Part shown: one piece after another, positions 1 through 9,616 of the stretch | How positions within the stretch are numbered: the first letter of the stretch is position 1 | How the letters are laid out: the number at the start of each line of letters is the position of its first letter | DNA from: Desulfovibrio sp. | Lineage (GTDB): Bacteria; Desulfobacterota; Desulfovibrionia; Desulfovibrionales; Desulfovibrionaceae | Assembly (NCBI GenBank): GCA_016208105.1 | Contig: JACQYS010000017.1 | Span: 124,001 to 188,000, forward strand | Direction: 5' to 3' | DNA length: 64,000 nucleotides | Translations under genes and position numbers: made by a program | Notes under the pieces: model-generated | What the model saw: only the letters and a program-made list of their open reading frames with translations | Told to the model about the DNA's origin: nothing | Database searches by the model: none

Positions 1-343
1 CGAATTCCGTAAGCAGGGTCATTTCGAATTTGGCCTGGCGCGAAAGTTGAGTGAGTTCATCGCGACTTTTTTCCAACTCCTCGCCAAGAGTCCTGGCCTT
101 ATCCGCGAAGGTCTGGGACTCCTCGTCAGTCACGGCCATGACAGCCAGCTTTTCGGCCTCGCTCATGGCGAACAGGGCCGACTCCATGGAGGTTATCAGT
201 TTGATTTCGCGCAGTTGCTCTTCAAAGCGTGTTTGAATGAGGTCGGTCTGCGCCAAGGCCCCCCCTGTACGCCCAAAGAACATGAGCGCCAGGAAGAAAA
301 CCAGAAAGACACTCCAGCGGCCAGTGTTTTGGCGTTCCCGCAT
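1..343 (-). CDS. Secreted coiled-coil protein, N-terminal part (cut by window edge)
   Basis: The reading frame is open from an ATG at 343 leftwards through base 1, so the C-terminus lies outside the window. GGGAGGA sits just upstream of the ATG. The first 31 residues form a signal peptide: a basic start, a hydrophobic run (VFLVFFLALMFF), and a likely cut after GGALA. The mature part (QTDLIQTRFEEQLREIK...) is rich in Glu, Lys, Leu and Ala and looks like a coiled coil, as seen in periplasmic sensor or envelope proteins. I do not recognise the family. It lies 107 bases downstream of copA on the same strand, but a link to copper is not shown. Confidence 0.6.
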   Translation of the reverse strand, partial: MRERQNTGRWSVFLVFFLALMFFGRTGGALAQTDLIQTRFEEQLREIKLITSMESALFAMSEAEKLAVMAVTDEESQTFADKARTLGEELEKSRDELTQLSRQAKFEMTLLTEF

Positions 344-450
344 GCCATCCTCCCTATCGAGCATTTGCTGCAGCACTCCGGTCTCACGGTTTTCCAGATT
401 AAACCTGATGAAGGTTCCTATTTCACCATGGCCTGTCAAGAGTCGCCTTC

Positions 451-2916
451 CTACCCTTTGAAAAACCTGAGCCTAAGGGCGTTGCTCACCACGGACACCG
501 AGCTCGCGGCCATGGCCGCGCCAGCGATCATGGGCGAGAGCGTTGGGCCCCCGAAGGCGTGCAACAGGCCTGCGGCCACTGGGATTCCAAGCACGTTGTA
601 GGCGAAGGCCCAGAACAGATTCTGCTTGATGTTTCGCACTGTGGCTTTGGAAAGCCTTATCGCTGTCAAAACTCCGCGCAGATCTCCGCGCATGAGCACG
701 ATGTCCCCGGTTTCGATGGCCACATCTATGCCCGTGCCCATGGAGATCCCCACGTCCGCCGCTGCCAAGGCCGGGGCGTCGTTTATCCCGTCCCCCACCA
801 TGGCCACTGTGAGTCCCTCAGCCCTAAGCGCGTTCACCGTGGCAGCCTTGCCCTCTGGCGGCATCTCGGACTGCACTTCAGAGACGCCAGCCGCCAAGGC
901 CACCGCTTTGGCCGTGCGAGTGTTGTCTCCGGTGAGCATGACAACCCGGATGCCCATGGAAGAAAGCTCGCTCACCACTCCGGGGGATTCTGGCCGCAGG
1001 GCGTCGGCCACGGCCAGGATGCCGATCACCCGGCCGGACTCGGCCACGTAAAGCGGGGTTTTGCCCGCAGCCGCAAGCGTTGCCCCCTGGGATTCAATAT
1101 CTTCCGGCCGCAATACCCCTTCCCCGGCGAGCCAGCCGAGACGCCCAACCAGTACGCGAGTTCCAATCACCTTGGCGGCCACTCCCTGCCCGGGCACAGC
1201 CACGCCCTCCGATGCGGGCGGAATATCGAGCTGGCGCACCTGGGCCGCCTGCACCACGGCCTGACCCAGAGGATGGGCCGAGAGCATCTCCACCGCTGCG
1301 GCCTGAGCCAGAACGTGCTGGCTGGTCTCTTCGGCCAAGGGGATCACATCGGTAAGAAGGGGCTTGCCAAGGGTCAGCGTGCCTGTCTTGTCCAGAACCA
1401 CGGCGCTCACAGCGCTGGCGGCCTCCAGGGCCCGCCCGCTCTTTATGAGCACTCCGAGCCGGGCTCCGCGCCCGGTTCCCACCATGATGGACGTGGGGGT
1501 GGCCAATCCCATGGCGCACGGGCAGGCGATGACCATGACCGAAACGAAGATGCGCAGGGCGAACGGCCAGCCCTCGCCAGCTATGAGCCAGGCCAGGGCC
1601 GCGCCCACAGCCAGGGCCATTACCACCGGAACGAAATACAGGCTTACCCGGTCAGCCAGGCTGGCGATGGGTGCCTTGGAGCCCTGAGCCTCCCTGACCA
1701 GCCTGATGATGCGGGCCAGCACCGTGTCCTGGCCCACCCGCTCGGCCCGCATGGTAAGCGCTCCAACGGTGTTGAACGTTCCGGAGTTCAGCAGGTCTCC
1801 AGCTGCCTTGGCGACCGGCAGGCTCTCTCCTGTGAGCATGGATTCGTCCACTTCCGAGACTCCCTCCACCACCACCCCGTCCACCGGAACCCTCTCGCCG
1901 GGCTTTACCAGTACCATGTCACCAGGCCGGACCTTGTTCACCGGAACAGTGGACATGGCCCCATTCGTAATGAGCGTTGCGGTATCCGGAGCCAGGGACA
2001 AAAGCGAACGCACCGCTGCCGTGGTCTGGGCCTTGGAGCGGGATTCGAAATACTTGCCCAGGGAAATAAGCGCTATGATCACCGCGGCCGACTCGTAATA
2101 GAGTTCGTGGACCTTGTGGCCGGCATCATGGCCCAGGAGAATTTCCAGGGTGCTCCACAGCGAGGCCGCGAATGCCGCGCCCGTTCCCAGGGCGATGAGC
2201 GAATCCATGTTGGGCCCGCCTCGCAAAAGCGCTGGGATGCCGCCGGTGTAGAAGCGGCGACCGAGCCAGATCAGGGGGGCGGTCAGGGCCAGCTGGAGCA
2301 GGGCGTATGCCGCCGGGGCGCTCTGCGGGGCCATGAACGACGGCAGCGGAAGGCCGACCATGGGTCCCATGGCCACAGTGAGCACCAGAGCGCCGAGAAC
2401 CAGCTGCGGGCCGAGAGCCCGTTTCTGAGCCGCAAGTTTTTCAGCGGATTCACGCTGCTGCGCCTCGTAGAGCGATTCGTCTTCGTCTTGCAGGGGAGTG
2501 GCCGTGAACCCAAGCCCGGCAATGGTGCCGATCACCACATCAAGGGTGGGGCCTTGAGGCAGAAGTTCCACCTCGCCGGTCTCCGTGGCCAGGTTGACCC
2601 TCATGGCGGCCACGCCACTTAAGTCTCCCACCACCTTTTCTATGCGCCTGGAACAGGAGGCGCAGTGCATGCCCCCAATGGCCAAACGCACGACACCGGA
2701 GGTTTCGGGGAGCACTGCCTCGAAGCCAAGCTCCTTCACCCGCTCCGCGATAACCGGGAGGGTGACCGCCGCCGGGTCGAAAGCCACTTCCATGGTTTCA
2801 CTGGCCAGGTTGACGCTGGCCTGCGAAACACCTGGCATTTGCCCCACCGCGCGCTCGATGCGGCTGGAACATGAGGCGCAGTGCATCCCCTTGACCGGGA
2901 CCGTTCTTTTTTCCAT
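451..2916 (-). CDS. copA: Cu(+)-exporting P1B-type ATPase CopA
   Basis: A heavy-metal P-type ATPase of 821 residues, normal for the family, that pumps Cu(I) (or Ag(I)) out of the cytoplasm using ATP. Two N-terminal HMA metal-binding domains carry GMHCASC at about residues 10-16 and 82-88. Eight membrane helices follow. The actuator TGES, the membrane CPC metal site (ACPCAMGL), the phosphorylation motif DKTGTLT and the hinge GDGINDAP are all intact. The CPC motif and paired CXXC domains point to Cu(I) rather than Zn/Cd. It is divergent from the chelatase gene with only about 35-55 bases between starts. No CsoR or CueR regulator is visible. Confidence 0.95.
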   Translation of the reverse strand: MEKRTVPVKGMHCASCSSRIERAVGQMPGVSQASVNLASETMEVAFDPAAVTLPVIAERVKELGFEAVLPETSGVVRLAIGGMHCASCSRRIEKVVGDLSGVAAMRVNLATETGEVELLPQGPTLDVVIGTIAGLGFTATPLQDEDESLYEAQQRESAEKLAAQKRALGPQLVLGALVLTVAMGPMVGLPLPSFMAPQSAPAAYALLQLALTAPLIWLGRRFYTGGIPALLRGGPNMDSLIALGTGAAFAASLWSTLEILLGHDAGHKVHELYYESAAVIIALISLGKYFESRSKAQTTAAVRSLLSLAPDTATLITNGAMSTVPVNKVRPGDMVLVKPGERVPVDGVVVEGVSEVDESMLTGESLPVAKAAGDLLNSGTFNTVGALTMRAERVGQDTVLARIIRLVREAQGSKAPIASLADRVSLYFVPVVMALAVGAALAWLIAGEGWPFALRIFVSVMVIACPCAMGLATPTSIMVGTGRGARLGVLIKSGRALEAASAVSAVVLDKTGTLTLGKPLLTDVIPLAEETSQHVLAQAAAVEMLSAHPLGQAVVQAAQVRQLDIPPASEGVAVPGQGVAAKVIGTRVLVGRLGWLAGEGVLRPEDIESQGATLAAAGKTPLYVAESGRVIGILAVADALRPESPGVVSELSSMGIRVVMLTGDNTRTAKAVALAAGVSEVQSEMPPEGKAATVNALRAEGLTVAMVGDGINDAPALAAADVGISMGTGIDVAIETGDIVLMRGDLRGVLTAIRLSKATVRNIKQNLFWAFAYNVLGIPVAAGLLHAFGGPTLSPMIAGAAMAASSVSVVSNALRLRFFKG

Positions 2917-2951
2917 GCGACACTCCAGGGCATTGGCTCGGGGAGGGAAGT

Positions 2952-3767
2952 TTGGTACGCCACCCTCCTCCCATGAACAAACCCGAATCCGTTCTCGTTC
3001 TGGCCGCCCACGGCTCCTCGCACCCCTTGGCGCGCCTGTCCTTGGACGGCTTCACCGCGCTCGTTCGCCGGGCACACCCAGGCATCCGCGTTCTTCTGGC
3101 CTATACCGCTTTGCGGCGCACCGGCAACCATCCGGCGCTAAATTCGGGAAGCGGACTAGCAGAGGTGCTTGCAGAACTCGAACATCTGGGACCGATTGCC
3201 GTGCGCGTGCAATCCCTGCACGTCATCGCCGGGGACGAATTCGACCGCATGCGCGAGATGTTGGACGATTTCTCCCGGCGTTGCGGCGCGGCGCACACTC
3301 TTTCTGGCCCGCTGCTTGGAGGGCCGGAAGACATTTACGGCGTGGCTAACGCACTGGTTAAGAGTGTGGGAACGCTTAGGCAGGACGAATCCGCGGTGCT
3401 CATGGGCCACGGAACCACCCATGAGGCCCAGGACCTCTACCGCAGTCTGGCGGAATGCCTGAAGGGAATACTTCCCTCCGCCCGCTTGGGCGTACTGGAA
3501 GCCGCCGACCCGGCCGATCCGCTCTCCATCCAGGCCATTGCCAGCGACCTGCACGGGCGCGGCGTGCGATCTGCAAAGCTGATCCCGTTTCTCACCGTGG
3601 CCGGACGCCACGCCCATAAGGACCTGGCCGGGGACCAGCCCGGCTCTTGGAAGTCTGTACTGGCCGAACACACGATTGCAACCCAGCCCGATCTGGCCGG
3701 ACTCCTTGAGCGTCAGGCCTTTGCCGCCATATGGCTCAAGAGACTGGGCTCCCTTCTTACCGGCTAG
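2952..3767 (+). CDS. cbiK: Sirohydrochlorin cobaltochelatase, CbiK type
   Basis: An anaerobic cobalt chelatase that inserts Co(2+) into sirohydrochlorin in early B12 synthesis; related enzymes may also make sirohaem. The HGSS motif near the N-terminus, the central GHGTTHEA with its metal-ligand His, and the late VAGRHAHKD motif fit CbiK. Length (271 residues) is normal and there is no signal peptide, so this is a cytoplasmic form. The start is uncertain. TTG at 2952 has GGAGG five bases upstream, while ATG at 2973 (MNKPESV) has no Shine-Dalgarno; I take the TTG. The 3' end overlaps corA tail-to-tail by 11 bases. Confidence 0.85.
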   Translation: MVRHPPPMNKPESVLVLAAHGSSHPLARLSLDGFTALVRRAHPGIRVLLAYTALRRTGNHPALNSGSGLAEVLAELEHLGPIAVRVQSLHVIAGDEFDRMREMLDDFSRRCGAAHTLSGPLLGGPEDIYGVANALVKSVGTLRQDESAVLMGHGTTHEAQDLYRSLAECLKGILPSARLGVLEAADPADPLSIQAIASDLHGRGVRSAKLIPFLTVAGRHAHKDLAGDQPGSWKSVLAEHTIATQPDLAGLLERQAFAAIWLKRLGSLLTG

Positions 3768-4842
3768 CCTTACCGATCCACCCCTTGCGTCTGAAGAAGA
3801 AGAGCATGCACACGGCCGTGGTGCCCATGACGCAAAGCACCCCGTAGTACCCCCACTCCCACTCAAGCTCCGGCATGTGCTTGAAGTTCATTCCATAGAG
3901 CCCGGCCAGGAAGGTCAGGGGAGTGAACAGGCTGGCGAACATTGCCAGCACCTTCATGATCTCGTTCATTTTCAAGCTGATGTTGGAGAGGTAAAGCTCC
4001 ACCATGCTGGCCAGCATGTCCCTGAAGGTCTCCACCGTGTCCATCACCTGGATGGTGTGGTCGTACAGGTCGCGAAGGTAAAATATGGTATTGTCCTTGA
4101 TCAGGTCGGTACCGCCCTTTTCCAGCTTGGCCACCACCTCGCGCAGGGGGAAGATGTACTTGCGCAGATAGAGCGCCTCGCGGCGAAGCCCGTGCAGCGC
4201 TTCCAGATGCTGCGGTTTGGGGGAACTCAGGAGCTTTTCCTCGATGTCCTCTATATCCTCGCCCATGCGCTCCAGCACAACGAAGTAATTGTCGGCCACT
4301 GCGTCCATGAGCGCGTACATCAGATAGTCCGGCCCGAGCGTACACACTCTCCCCTTCTGAGACAGGACGCGCTTGCGCACTTCGCCGAACACGTCGCCTC
4401 CGGGCTTCTCCTGGAAGGTGAGCAGGTAGTGCTTGCCCAGAATGAAACTCACCTGCTCGTCCTCGATACGGTGTTCCTTCTCATTGTAGGTGAGCATGGT
4501 TACGATGACGAAGAGGTTCCCGTCGCGCAGTTCCTCCATTTTAGGTCTCTGCCCGGTATGAACGATATCCTCCATCACCAGGGGATGGATTTTGAAGACT
4601 TCGGCCGCCTGGTTGACCACCGTCATGTCGTGAAGGCCGTCGATGTTGATCCAGGTGACCTTGGGACCGTCGCCAAAGCAGGAACATTCGCTGAGGTGCT
4701 TGGGAAAAACGGATTCGGCCCCGCCCGCGTCGTAGGTGATCATCTCAACCTTGACGGGGTCGGTGCGATCCGCGCCCATGTACATGGGAGTTCCGGGGGG
4801 GTGGCCGGCGGTCTTGCTTCGGCGGCGGAGGTATTCGAACAT
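3757..4842 (-). CDS. corA: CorA-family Mg(2+)/Co(2+) channel
   Basis: A 361-residue CorA homologue that imports Mg(2+) and can carry Co(2+) or Ni(2+) through a homopentameric pore. It has a long soluble alpha/beta N-terminal domain, a helical stalk, then two C-terminal membrane helices with the signature GMN (YGMNF) after the first. The last helix ends in a basic tail (FFRRKGW). AAGGAG precedes the ATG. It is convergent with the cobalt chelatase, overlapping by 11 bases, which would fit cobalt supply, but that is inference. A terminator separates it from glgP upstream. Confidence 0.93.
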   Translation of the reverse strand: MFEYLRRRSKTAGHPPGTPMYMGADRTDPVKVEMITYDAGGAESVFPKHLSECSCFGDGPKVTWINIDGLHDMTVVNQAAEVFKIHPLVMEDIVHTGQRPKMEELRDGNLFVIVTMLTYNEKEHRIEDEQVSFILGKHYLLTFQEKPGGDVFGEVRKRVLSQKGRVCTLGPDYLMYALMDAVADNYFVVLERMGEDIEDIEEKLLSSPKPQHLEALHGLRREALYLRKYIFPLREVVAKLEKGGTDLIKDNTIFYLRDLYDHTIQVMDTVETFRDMLASMVELYLSNISLKMNEIMKVLAMFASLFTPLTFLAGLYGMNFKHMPELEWEWGYYGVLCVMGTTAVCMLFFFRRKGWIGKASR

Positions 4843-4872
4843 GGACGTGAATCTCCTTGTTGCCCTGGCTCT

Positions 4873-4909
4873 AAACGAAAACGGCGCGGAGGCTCAAGCC
4901 CCCGCGCCG
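4873..4909 (-). terminator. Rho-independent terminator after glgP
   Basis: On the minus strand an 8-base GC arm (CGGCGCGG/CCGCGCCG) is followed by TTTTCGTTT. It lies between the glgP stop and the corA start, so corA needs its own promoter or readthrough. Confidence 0.8.
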
Positions 4910-4941
4910 GAATGCGGCGTTTGATTACCGAATCGTCACGT

Positions 4942-7515
4942 TCAGCCCTGGTCCGCCCATTTGATAAGCCCGAGCGAGTGTGAATCCAAAAGCAACGGAT
5001 GGTGCGGCAGGATACGCACGGTGAACCCGAAACGCCCGGCCTCGATAGGCATCACCTCTCCCCTGAATTCCTGCCAGCCGTCCTGCAGGGCACCGCTGGG
5101 CTGCATGATGGTGGTTTCGCGCTGGCTGAACTTGCCCTCGAAATCCACTGGCCCGGAATAGATTTCCACCCGGACGTCCTGAGGCCTTATGCCGTTTAAG
5201 CTGATCTCCGTGGTGACCACGATGGGCTCGCCCACGAACACCTGCTGCGGGTCAGTGGCGTGGACGTTGCGGATGGCCAGGCTTGACCACTTGGTCATCA
5301 TTTCCATGCGCCACTGGGCCAGGTCCTTGGCTGCGGCGAAGTCCTTCTTCACCAATCTGTTGTAGTTCTCGATGGCCGGGCCGTAGGCCACCTTGGCGTA
5401 GTCCTCCACCATGCGGTGCGAGGAGAACACCGGCCCGAGGAACTTGATCGAGTCCTTCATCTTCCTGATCCAGGTGCGCGGCAGGTTGCCGTGCCCCCGG
5501 TCGTAGAAGGTGGGGATGATCTCGTTTTCCAGCACATTGTAGAGGGTCTGCGATTCCACGAAGTCCTGGTACTGCACGTCCTCGTACTCTTCGCCAAGGC
5601 CGATGGCCCAGCCGATGGAGTTGTCCGGCCTCCAGGCTTCGGCCCACCAGCCGTCCAGGGTGGAGAAGTTGAGCCCGCCGTTCATCATGGCCTTCATGCC
5701 CGAGGTGCCGCAGGCCTCCAGGGGACGGCGAGGGGTGTTCATCCACACGTCGCAGCCCTGGTACATGTAGGAGGCCACTTCCATGTCATAGTCTTCCAGA
5801 AAGACCATGCTGTAGCGGCATTCCGGGGTCTCGCACTGCTGCACCAGCTGCTGGATGAGCTTCTTGCCCTCGTTGTCATGCGGGTGGGCCTTGCCCGCGA
5901 AGATGAACTGCACCGGGCGCGGCGACTCGGAAAGAATCTTGATGAGCCGTTCCTGGTCGGAAAGGATCAGGGTGGCCCGCTTGTAGGTGGCGAAGCGACG
6001 GCCGAATCCGATGGTCAGGGCCTGGGGGTCCAGGACCTCCTCGGCCATCTGGAGTTCCTTGCGCTTGGCTCCGCGCATGAGCAGCTGGTCGTGCAGCTTG
6101 CGGCGCACGTAGTCTATCATGCGTTCGCGCAAGCGCTCGTGGGTGCGCCAGAGTTCAGCGTCGGAAATGGCCTCGGCCTGGTCGAACACCCGGGCGCAGT
6201 CCGGATCCTCGCGCCAGTTGGAGCCCATGTAACGGTCGAACAGAAGGGCCATGTCCGGGGCCACCCAGCTGGGGGCGTGCACGCCGTTGGTCACCGCACC
6301 GATGGGCACGTCCTCCACGGGATACTGCGGCCAGACCCGCTTCCACATGTTGCGAGAAACGTAGCCGTGCAGAAGCGACACGCCGTTGTTGATCCGCGAA
6401 AGCCTGAGCGCCAGAACGGTCATGCAGAAGGGCTCGGCGTCATTGCGCGGGTCCTCGCGTCCGAGCGCCAGAAACACCTTCCAGGCCAGGCCAAGCTTGC
6501 GGGCGTAGTCCTCGAAATAGGGCTGCATCAGGTCCGGCGGGAAGCGGTCGTTGCCTGCCGGAACCGGGGTGTGCGTGGTGAAGATGGAGGAAGAGGCCAC
6601 CAGTTCGGCCGCGGCCTCGAAGGTCAGCTTGGAATCCTCCATGAAGCGGCGGATGCGCTCAAGACCGGCGAAGGCGGAATGGCCCTCGTTCATGTGGATC
6701 ACCTTGGGCTTGTAGCCCAGGGCGTCCAGGGTCTTGATGCCGCCGATGCCCAGGAGAATCTCCTGCCACAGGCGCATCTCCAGGTTGCCGCCGTAGAGCC
6801 TAGTGGTGATCTGCTTGAACTGGGGCTGGTTCTCGGCGATATTGGTATCCAGAAGATACAGGCTGATGCGCCCCACCGCCACTTTCCAGACCTGGGCGAA
6901 TACCTTGTCTCCCTTCAAGTCCACGGACATGAGCATCCGCTTGCCCTCGGCGTCGGTGGCCAGGGTCATGGGCATCTGCTCGAAGTCGTAGATGGGGTAA
7001 CGTTCCTGCTGCCAGCCGTCGGGGGTGAGGTACTGGCGGAAATAGCCCTGCTGGTAGGCGATGCCTATGGCCACCAGGGGCAGGGAGAGGTCACTGGAGG
7101 ATTTCAGGTGGTCGCCCGCCAGGATGCCAAGTCCGCCCGAATAGATGGGCAGGGCCTTGGACACACCGTATTCCAGGCTGAAGTAGGCGATGACCGGTTC
7201 CTGATTCTCTCCTTCCGGAAAAGGAATGGAGGTGGTCGTCTTGGAAAGATAGTGCTCCAGGCTTTTGCGCAGCTCGGACAAGCGGTCCAGGAAGAACTGG
7301 TCACCGGCTAGGCTTTCCAGGGTGCGTTGCGGCAGCCTGTTCAAAAAGGCCACCGGGTTGTTCTCGCATTCGCGCCAGAGTTTCTGGTCCACCTGGGCGA
7401 ACAGCTCGGTTATTTCATTATTCCAAGAGAACCAGCAGTTGTAGGCCAGCTCCCACAGGGGCTTCAGCTTGGGGGGCAGCTTGGGAACGACGCTGTAGAC
7501 GCGCAGGGGCTGCAT
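4942..7515 (-). CDS. glgP: Alpha-glucan (glycogen) phosphorylase, GT35
   Basis: An 857-residue phosphorylase that releases glucose-1-phosphate from glycogen or maltodextrin. The N-terminus (WELAYNCWFSWN) is the DUF3417 domain typical of the short bacterial/archaeal alpha-glucan phosphorylase subgroup. Near residue 600 the PLP-site motif GTSGMKAMMNGGLN carries the Schiff-base Lys. EGHSAF in the middle is also typical. GAGGAG stands before the ATG. A GH57 enzyme at 42.8 kb may act on the same polymer, but the two genes are far apart. It is followed by a clear terminator. Confidence 0.94.
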   Translation of the reverse strand: MQPLRVYSVVPKLPPKLKPLWELAYNCWFSWNNEITELFAQVDQKLWRECENNPVAFLNRLPQRTLESLAGDQFFLDRLSELRKSLEHYLSKTTTSIPFPEGENQEPVIAYFSLEYGVSKALPIYSGGLGILAGDHLKSSSDLSLPLVAIGIAYQQGYFRQYLTPDGWQQERYPIYDFEQMPMTLATDAEGKRMLMSVDLKGDKVFAQVWKVAVGRISLYLLDTNIAENQPQFKQITTRLYGGNLEMRLWQEILLGIGGIKTLDALGYKPKVIHMNEGHSAFAGLERIRRFMEDSKLTFEAAAELVASSSIFTTHTPVPAGNDRFPPDLMQPYFEDYARKLGLAWKVFLALGREDPRNDAEPFCMTVLALRLSRINNGVSLLHGYVSRNMWKRVWPQYPVEDVPIGAVTNGVHAPSWVAPDMALLFDRYMGSNWREDPDCARVFDQAEAISDAELWRTHERLRERMIDYVRRKLHDQLLMRGAKRKELQMAEEVLDPQALTIGFGRRFATYKRATLILSDQERLIKILSESPRPVQFIFAGKAHPHDNEGKKLIQQLVQQCETPECRYSMVFLEDYDMEVASYMYQGCDVWMNTPRRPLEACGTSGMKAMMNGGLNFSTLDGWWAEAWRPDNSIGWAIGLGEEYEDVQYQDFVESQTLYNVLENEIIPTFYDRGHGNLPRTWIRKMKDSIKFLGPVFSSHRMVEDYAKVAYGPAIENYNRLVKKDFAAAKDLAQWRMEMMTKWSSLAIRNVHATDPQQVFVGEPIVVTTEISLNGIRPQDVRVEIYSGPVDFEGKFSQRETTIMQPSGALQDGWQEFRGEVMPIEAGRFGFTVRILPHHPLLLDSHSLGLIKWADQG

Positions 7516-7675
7516 GAGGGCTCCTCGAGAAAGAGTTTAAGCATGGGCAGCATGCCAGTCGTTGGGCCAAATGGCAAGAAATCCGGAAACATTCGTCTTC
7601 GCACCTATTTTTTCACTTTTGCAGCGAACCCAAAAGCGCTAGGGACAAACGACGCCCAATGACCAAGGAGCACAT

Positions 7676-8146
7676 GTGAGCCTTTCCGAGACCCAAGTCC
7701 CCATGAAGGTGAAATACCTCCACCCGGTGTGGAGCGAATTCCCTCTCGAGCCCGCCACCCCCGGCTCGGCCGGCATCGACCTACGGGCCTGCATGGACGA
7801 ACCGTCGGTGGACATCCCGCCGGGCGGACGCCACGCTTTTGCCGCGGGCCTGGCCATCGAGATATGCGAGCCGGGCCTGGCCGGCTTCGTGTATTCGCGC
7901 TCCGGGCTTGGGGCCAAGCACGGGCTCACCGTGGCTCAGGGAGTGGGCGTCATCGACCCGGACTACCGGGGTGAGATCGTGGTCTGGCTTCTGAACACCT
8001 CCGAGACCCACAAAACCGTTGCGAGGGGAGAGCGCATTGCCCAGCTCGTCGTCATGCCCTACCGGCAGGCCCGGTTGGAGATCGTGGACGAACTGGGCGA
8101 GACCTGCCGAGGCGGCGGGGGCTTCGGGCATACCGGCAAGGTATAG
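7676..8146 (+). CDS. dut: dUTP diphosphatase
   Basis: A trimeric dUTPase of 156 residues that hydrolyses dUTP to dUMP and PPi, keeping uracil out of DNA and feeding dTMP synthesis. All five family motifs are present: PGSAGIDLRA, SRSGLG, GVIDPDYRGEI, GERIAQLVV and the C-terminal GGGGFGHTG that closes over the substrate. The start is GTG at 7676, with AGGAG five bases upstream. It is divergent from glgP with about 160 bases between starts. Confidence 0.96.
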   Translation: MSLSETQVPMKVKYLHPVWSEFPLEPATPGSAGIDLRACMDEPSVDIPPGGRHAFAAGLAIEICEPGLAGFVYSRSGLGAKHGLTVAQGVGVIDPDYRGEIVVWLLNTSETHKTVARGERIAQLVVMPYRQARLEIVDELGETCRGGGGFGHTGKV

Positions 8147-8244
8147 CCTGGCGGGCCAGCCTTCCCCGTGTACTCCGTGGGAGCTGGCCACCGTCATCTC
8201 CCCTGGCTTGCTGATCGCCATTTGTGCTGACGGCAGGGGGAAAG

Positions 8245-8280
8245 GCCTCCGGCGGCCACAAGGCGCAGCCCTTGGACACC
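8245..8280 (+). repeat. Family A hairpin repeat (copy 1)
   Basis: GCCTCCGGCGGCC is followed by a short hairpin with CAAGG/CCTTG arms, between dut and argD. It shares its core with copies at 12341, 18179, 23666, 32273, 36495 and (inverted) 60593. Confidence 0.75.
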
Positions 8281-8347
8281 CAAGTATAGTTTGAGCATGT
8301 AACGATCGCTTTTCGCTTTGAGAGCGAAACGCGATGACGAGGATTCC

Positions 8348-9547
8348 ATGAGCAACAAATTCGACGCACTCAAGGACCGGACAGCCAAGTCCGTGATGAA
8401 TACCTACGGCCGCTACCCCCTGGCGATTTCCCGGGGCAGCGGCTGCGCCCTCATCGACCTGGACGGGCGCGAATACCTGGACCTTCTGGCGGGCATAGCG
8501 GTCGCCAACCTGGGGCATTGCCATCCCGAGGTGACCGAAGCCATGTGCAAACAGGCCAAGGAGCTTGTGCACGTGTCCAACCTGTTTTTCCAGGAACCCC
8601 AGGTGGCCCTGGCCGAAGCCCTGCTGCGCACATGGCGGCCAGGACGGGCCTTTTTCTGCAACTCCGGCGCCGAAGCCAACGAAGGGGCCATCAAGCTCGC
8701 CCGGCGCTTCATGCACAAGGTGAAGGGCGTGGCCCGCCATGAGGTCATCACACTGTCCGGCTCCTTCCACGGTCGCACCCTGGCTACGCTCACCGCCACC
8801 GGCCAGGACAAGGTCAAAGAAGGGTTCGACCCCCTGCCCGAAGGTTTCGTCACCGTGGAAGCAGGCAACCTGGAAGCAATGAAAAAGGCCGTTACGGACA
8901 AGACCGCCGCGGTGCTCCTGGAAGTGGTCCAGGGAGAGGGGGGGGTTAAACCATTCCCGCCGGACTACCTGAAAGGCGTCCAGGATCTGTGCCGGGAAAA
9001 CGGCATCCTGTTCATGGTGGATGAAATTCAGACCGGGCTGTGCCGCACCGGAAAGTGGTGGGCGCACCAGCACTTCGATCTTGAGCCGGACGTGATCACC
9101 ATCGCCAAGGCCCTGGCCAACGGCCTGCCCATGGGCGCGGTGCTGGCCACTGAGGATGTCGCCAGTGGATTCGAGCCCGGCTCGCATGCCACGACCTTCG
9201 GCGGTGGGCCGGTGATCGCGGCCGCGGCTCTCAAGACCCTTGAGGTCATGGAACGCGACAGGATTACTGAGAGGGCGCTTCGCATGGGCGACTTCGCCCA
9301 GGCCCTGTTCGCGGACGTGGCTGAGAGTAACCCTGGCAAGATCGCCCAGGTACGCGGACTAGGGCTGATGCTCGGCATCGAGCTCTCCATAGATGGGCAG
9401 AAGGTCTGGGAAGAGCTCATCAAGCGCGGCTTCATCCTGAACCTCACCCAGGGCACCGTGCTCAGGCTCCTGCCGCCGCTCATCATCGAACAGGGCGATC
9501 TGCAGCGTTTCGCCCAGGCCCTGAGCGATGTGCTGAGCGAATTGTAA
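8348..9547 (+). CDS. argD: Acetylornithine aminotransferase
   Basis: A class III PLP aminotransferase of 399 residues. It converts N-acetylglutamate semialdehyde to acetylornithine in arginine synthesis and may also serve as the succinyl-diaminopimelate aminotransferase. Visible marks are CNSGAEANEGAIKLAR, the SFHGRT segment, the cofactor Asp in VDEIQTGLCRTG, and the Schiff-base Lys in IAKALANGLP. The start is ATG at 8348 with GAGG five bases upstream; an upstream in-frame TTG is not supported. A terminator follows. Closely related class III enzymes (ornithine, GABA) cannot be fully excluded. Confidence 0.9.
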   Translation: MSNKFDALKDRTAKSVMNTYGRYPLAISRGSGCALIDLDGREYLDLLAGIAVANLGHCHPEVTEAMCKQAKELVHVSNLFFQEPQVALAEALLRTWRPGRAFFCNSGAEANEGAIKLARRFMHKVKGVARHEVITLSGSFHGRTLATLTATGQDKVKEGFDPLPEGFVTVEAGNLEAMKKAVTDKTAAVLLEVVQGEGGVKPFPPDYLKGVQDLCRENGILFMVDEIQTGLCRTGKWWAHQHFDLEPDVITIAKALANGLPMGAVLATEDVASGFEPGSHATTFGGGPVIAAAALKTLEVMERDRITERALRMGDFAQALFADVAESNPGKIAQVRGLGLMLGIELSIDGQKVWEELIKRGFILNLTQGTVLRLLPPLIIEQGDLQRFAQALSDVLSEL

Positions 9548-9570
9548 TCTCATTTCAAAGAACTCTATCA

Positions 9571-9601
9571 GGGCCGGGCCATTCAGGTCCGGCCCCTTTT
9601 T
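9571..9601 (+). terminator. Rho-independent terminator after argD
   Basis: GGGCCGG pairs with CCGGCCC across a short loop and is followed by five T. It lies between argD and prmA. Confidence 0.85.
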
Positions 9602-9616
9602 CTGAGGTTTCAGACC

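Noticed and set aside
559-2622. A 687-codon plus-strand frame opposite copA
   Set aside because: It mirrors a well-supported Cu-ATPase and its composition (His, Gly, Gln, Arg-rich) is that of a GC-rich shadow frame.
5416-7311. A 631-codon plus-strand frame opposite glgP
   Set aside because: Antisense to a phosphorylase with intact PLP-site motif; no Shine-Dalgarno and no recognisable domain.
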